6,711 nucleotides of DNA from Chitinophagaceae bacterium (lineage in GTDB: Bacteria; Bacteroidota; Bacteroidia; Chitinophagales; Chitinophagaceae), in assembly GCA_025455245.1 (NCBI GenBank), contig JALOMX010000112.1, positions 1 to 6,711 of the forward strand, in the 5' to 3' direction. A program made the position numbers and the translations under genes. Under the pieces are notes generated by a model. The model had not been told where the DNA came from. It did no database searches and saw only the letters and a program-made list of their open reading frames with translations. Each line of letters opens with the position of its first letter. Position 1 is the stretch's first letter. Below are positions 6,431 through 6,711 of this stretch, piece by piece.

Positions 6431-6711
6431 TTAGGTTTCAAATATTTTTTGGGGATTATTATTTTCTGCGTTCAAGGCAATTTTCAAGCGTTTTAATGTT
6501 TTGTAAAATAAAGTTAGAGAAATTAAATAATCAACATATAGATATTGCCATCTAACCTTAAATTTTTTTTCGGGTATTAATAATTTCATCAACAAATAGG
6601 TCCCCGCCAAATCACATAAGATCGTGCAAGCAGGGGCATACCTGCCAATGGCAACAAGGCCCAGCCCAACCCTGCGGTTGTGGCCATCCATAAAGCAATA
6701 GTCAGTAAATA
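6431..6711 (-). CDS. 3' part of a gene running off the window, possible glycan-locus protein
   Basis: The frame is open from the window edge to TAA at 6433-6431, at least 92 codons. An internal ATG at 6691 need not be the true start, because codons upstream of it (FTDYCF) are also open. The residues near the stop are basic and hydrophobic (WQYLYVDYLISLTLFYKTLKRLKI, split at about 6510-6590), ending in a polar tail, as in many glycosyltransferase or membrane-associated C termini. I do not recognise the family. In the first 37 codons, third positions are mostly pyrimidines and first positions are often G, which favours true coding in this frame. A competing frame covering 6589-6711 encodes a strongly hydrophobic segment. 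Either the window cuts an intact gene here, or a frameshift or second gene end is present. Confidence 0.5.
   Translation of the reverse strand, partial: FTDYCFMDGHNRRVGLGLVAIGRYAPACTILCDLAGTYLLMKLLIPEKKFKVRWQYLYVDYLISLTLFYKTLKRLKIALNAENNNPQKIFET

Overview
The window looks like a chromosome segment of a Bacteroidota bacterium, probably from the Chitinophagaceae/Sphingobacteriia side. That placement is inferred. Start codons are preceded by A/T-rich leaders without Shine-Dalgarno sequences, one promoter resembles the Bacteroidota TTTG / TAnnTTTG type (1901-1931), and the proteins have the Lys/Asn-rich character of that phylum. No RNA gene, insertion sequence, CRISPR array or origin was seen.

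Plus-strand block, 1-5314. The last 16 codons of an upstream gene (1-51) overlap by one base with a 224-residue membrane protein that has a DUF2007-like N-terminal domain. Fourteen bases later comes an iron-containing alcohol dehydrogenase (740-1885) with all four metal ligands in place. A GC-rich hairpin sits on its stop codon. A promoter-like element follows, then a secreted S9-family serine peptidase (1964-3943) and, six bases on, an NAD(P)-dependent aldehyde dehydrogenase (3950-5314). The alcohol and aldehyde dehydrogenases could form a two-step alcohol-to-acid (or reverse) route, with the peptidase lying between them. Their substrate cannot be read from the sequence.

Junction, 5315-5591. 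This AT-rich spacer separates convergent genes. It holds a terminator-like hairpin with a T run (5532-5579) and no convincing gene.

Minus-strand block, 5592-6711. A class I SAM-dependent methyltransferase of the kind often found in polysaccharide and natural-product clusters (5592-6368) lies downstream of the 3' end of another gene cut by the window edge (6431-6711). Sampled stretches are visibly more AT-rich than the dehydrogenase/peptidase block, which fits the edge of a cell-surface glycan locus, but that is inference.

The genes are mostly recognisable family members. I did not find a clearly novel system. The items most worth checking are the peptidase inserted between two redox partners, the hairpin on the alcohol dehydrogenase stop codon, and two competing open frames at the right edge.
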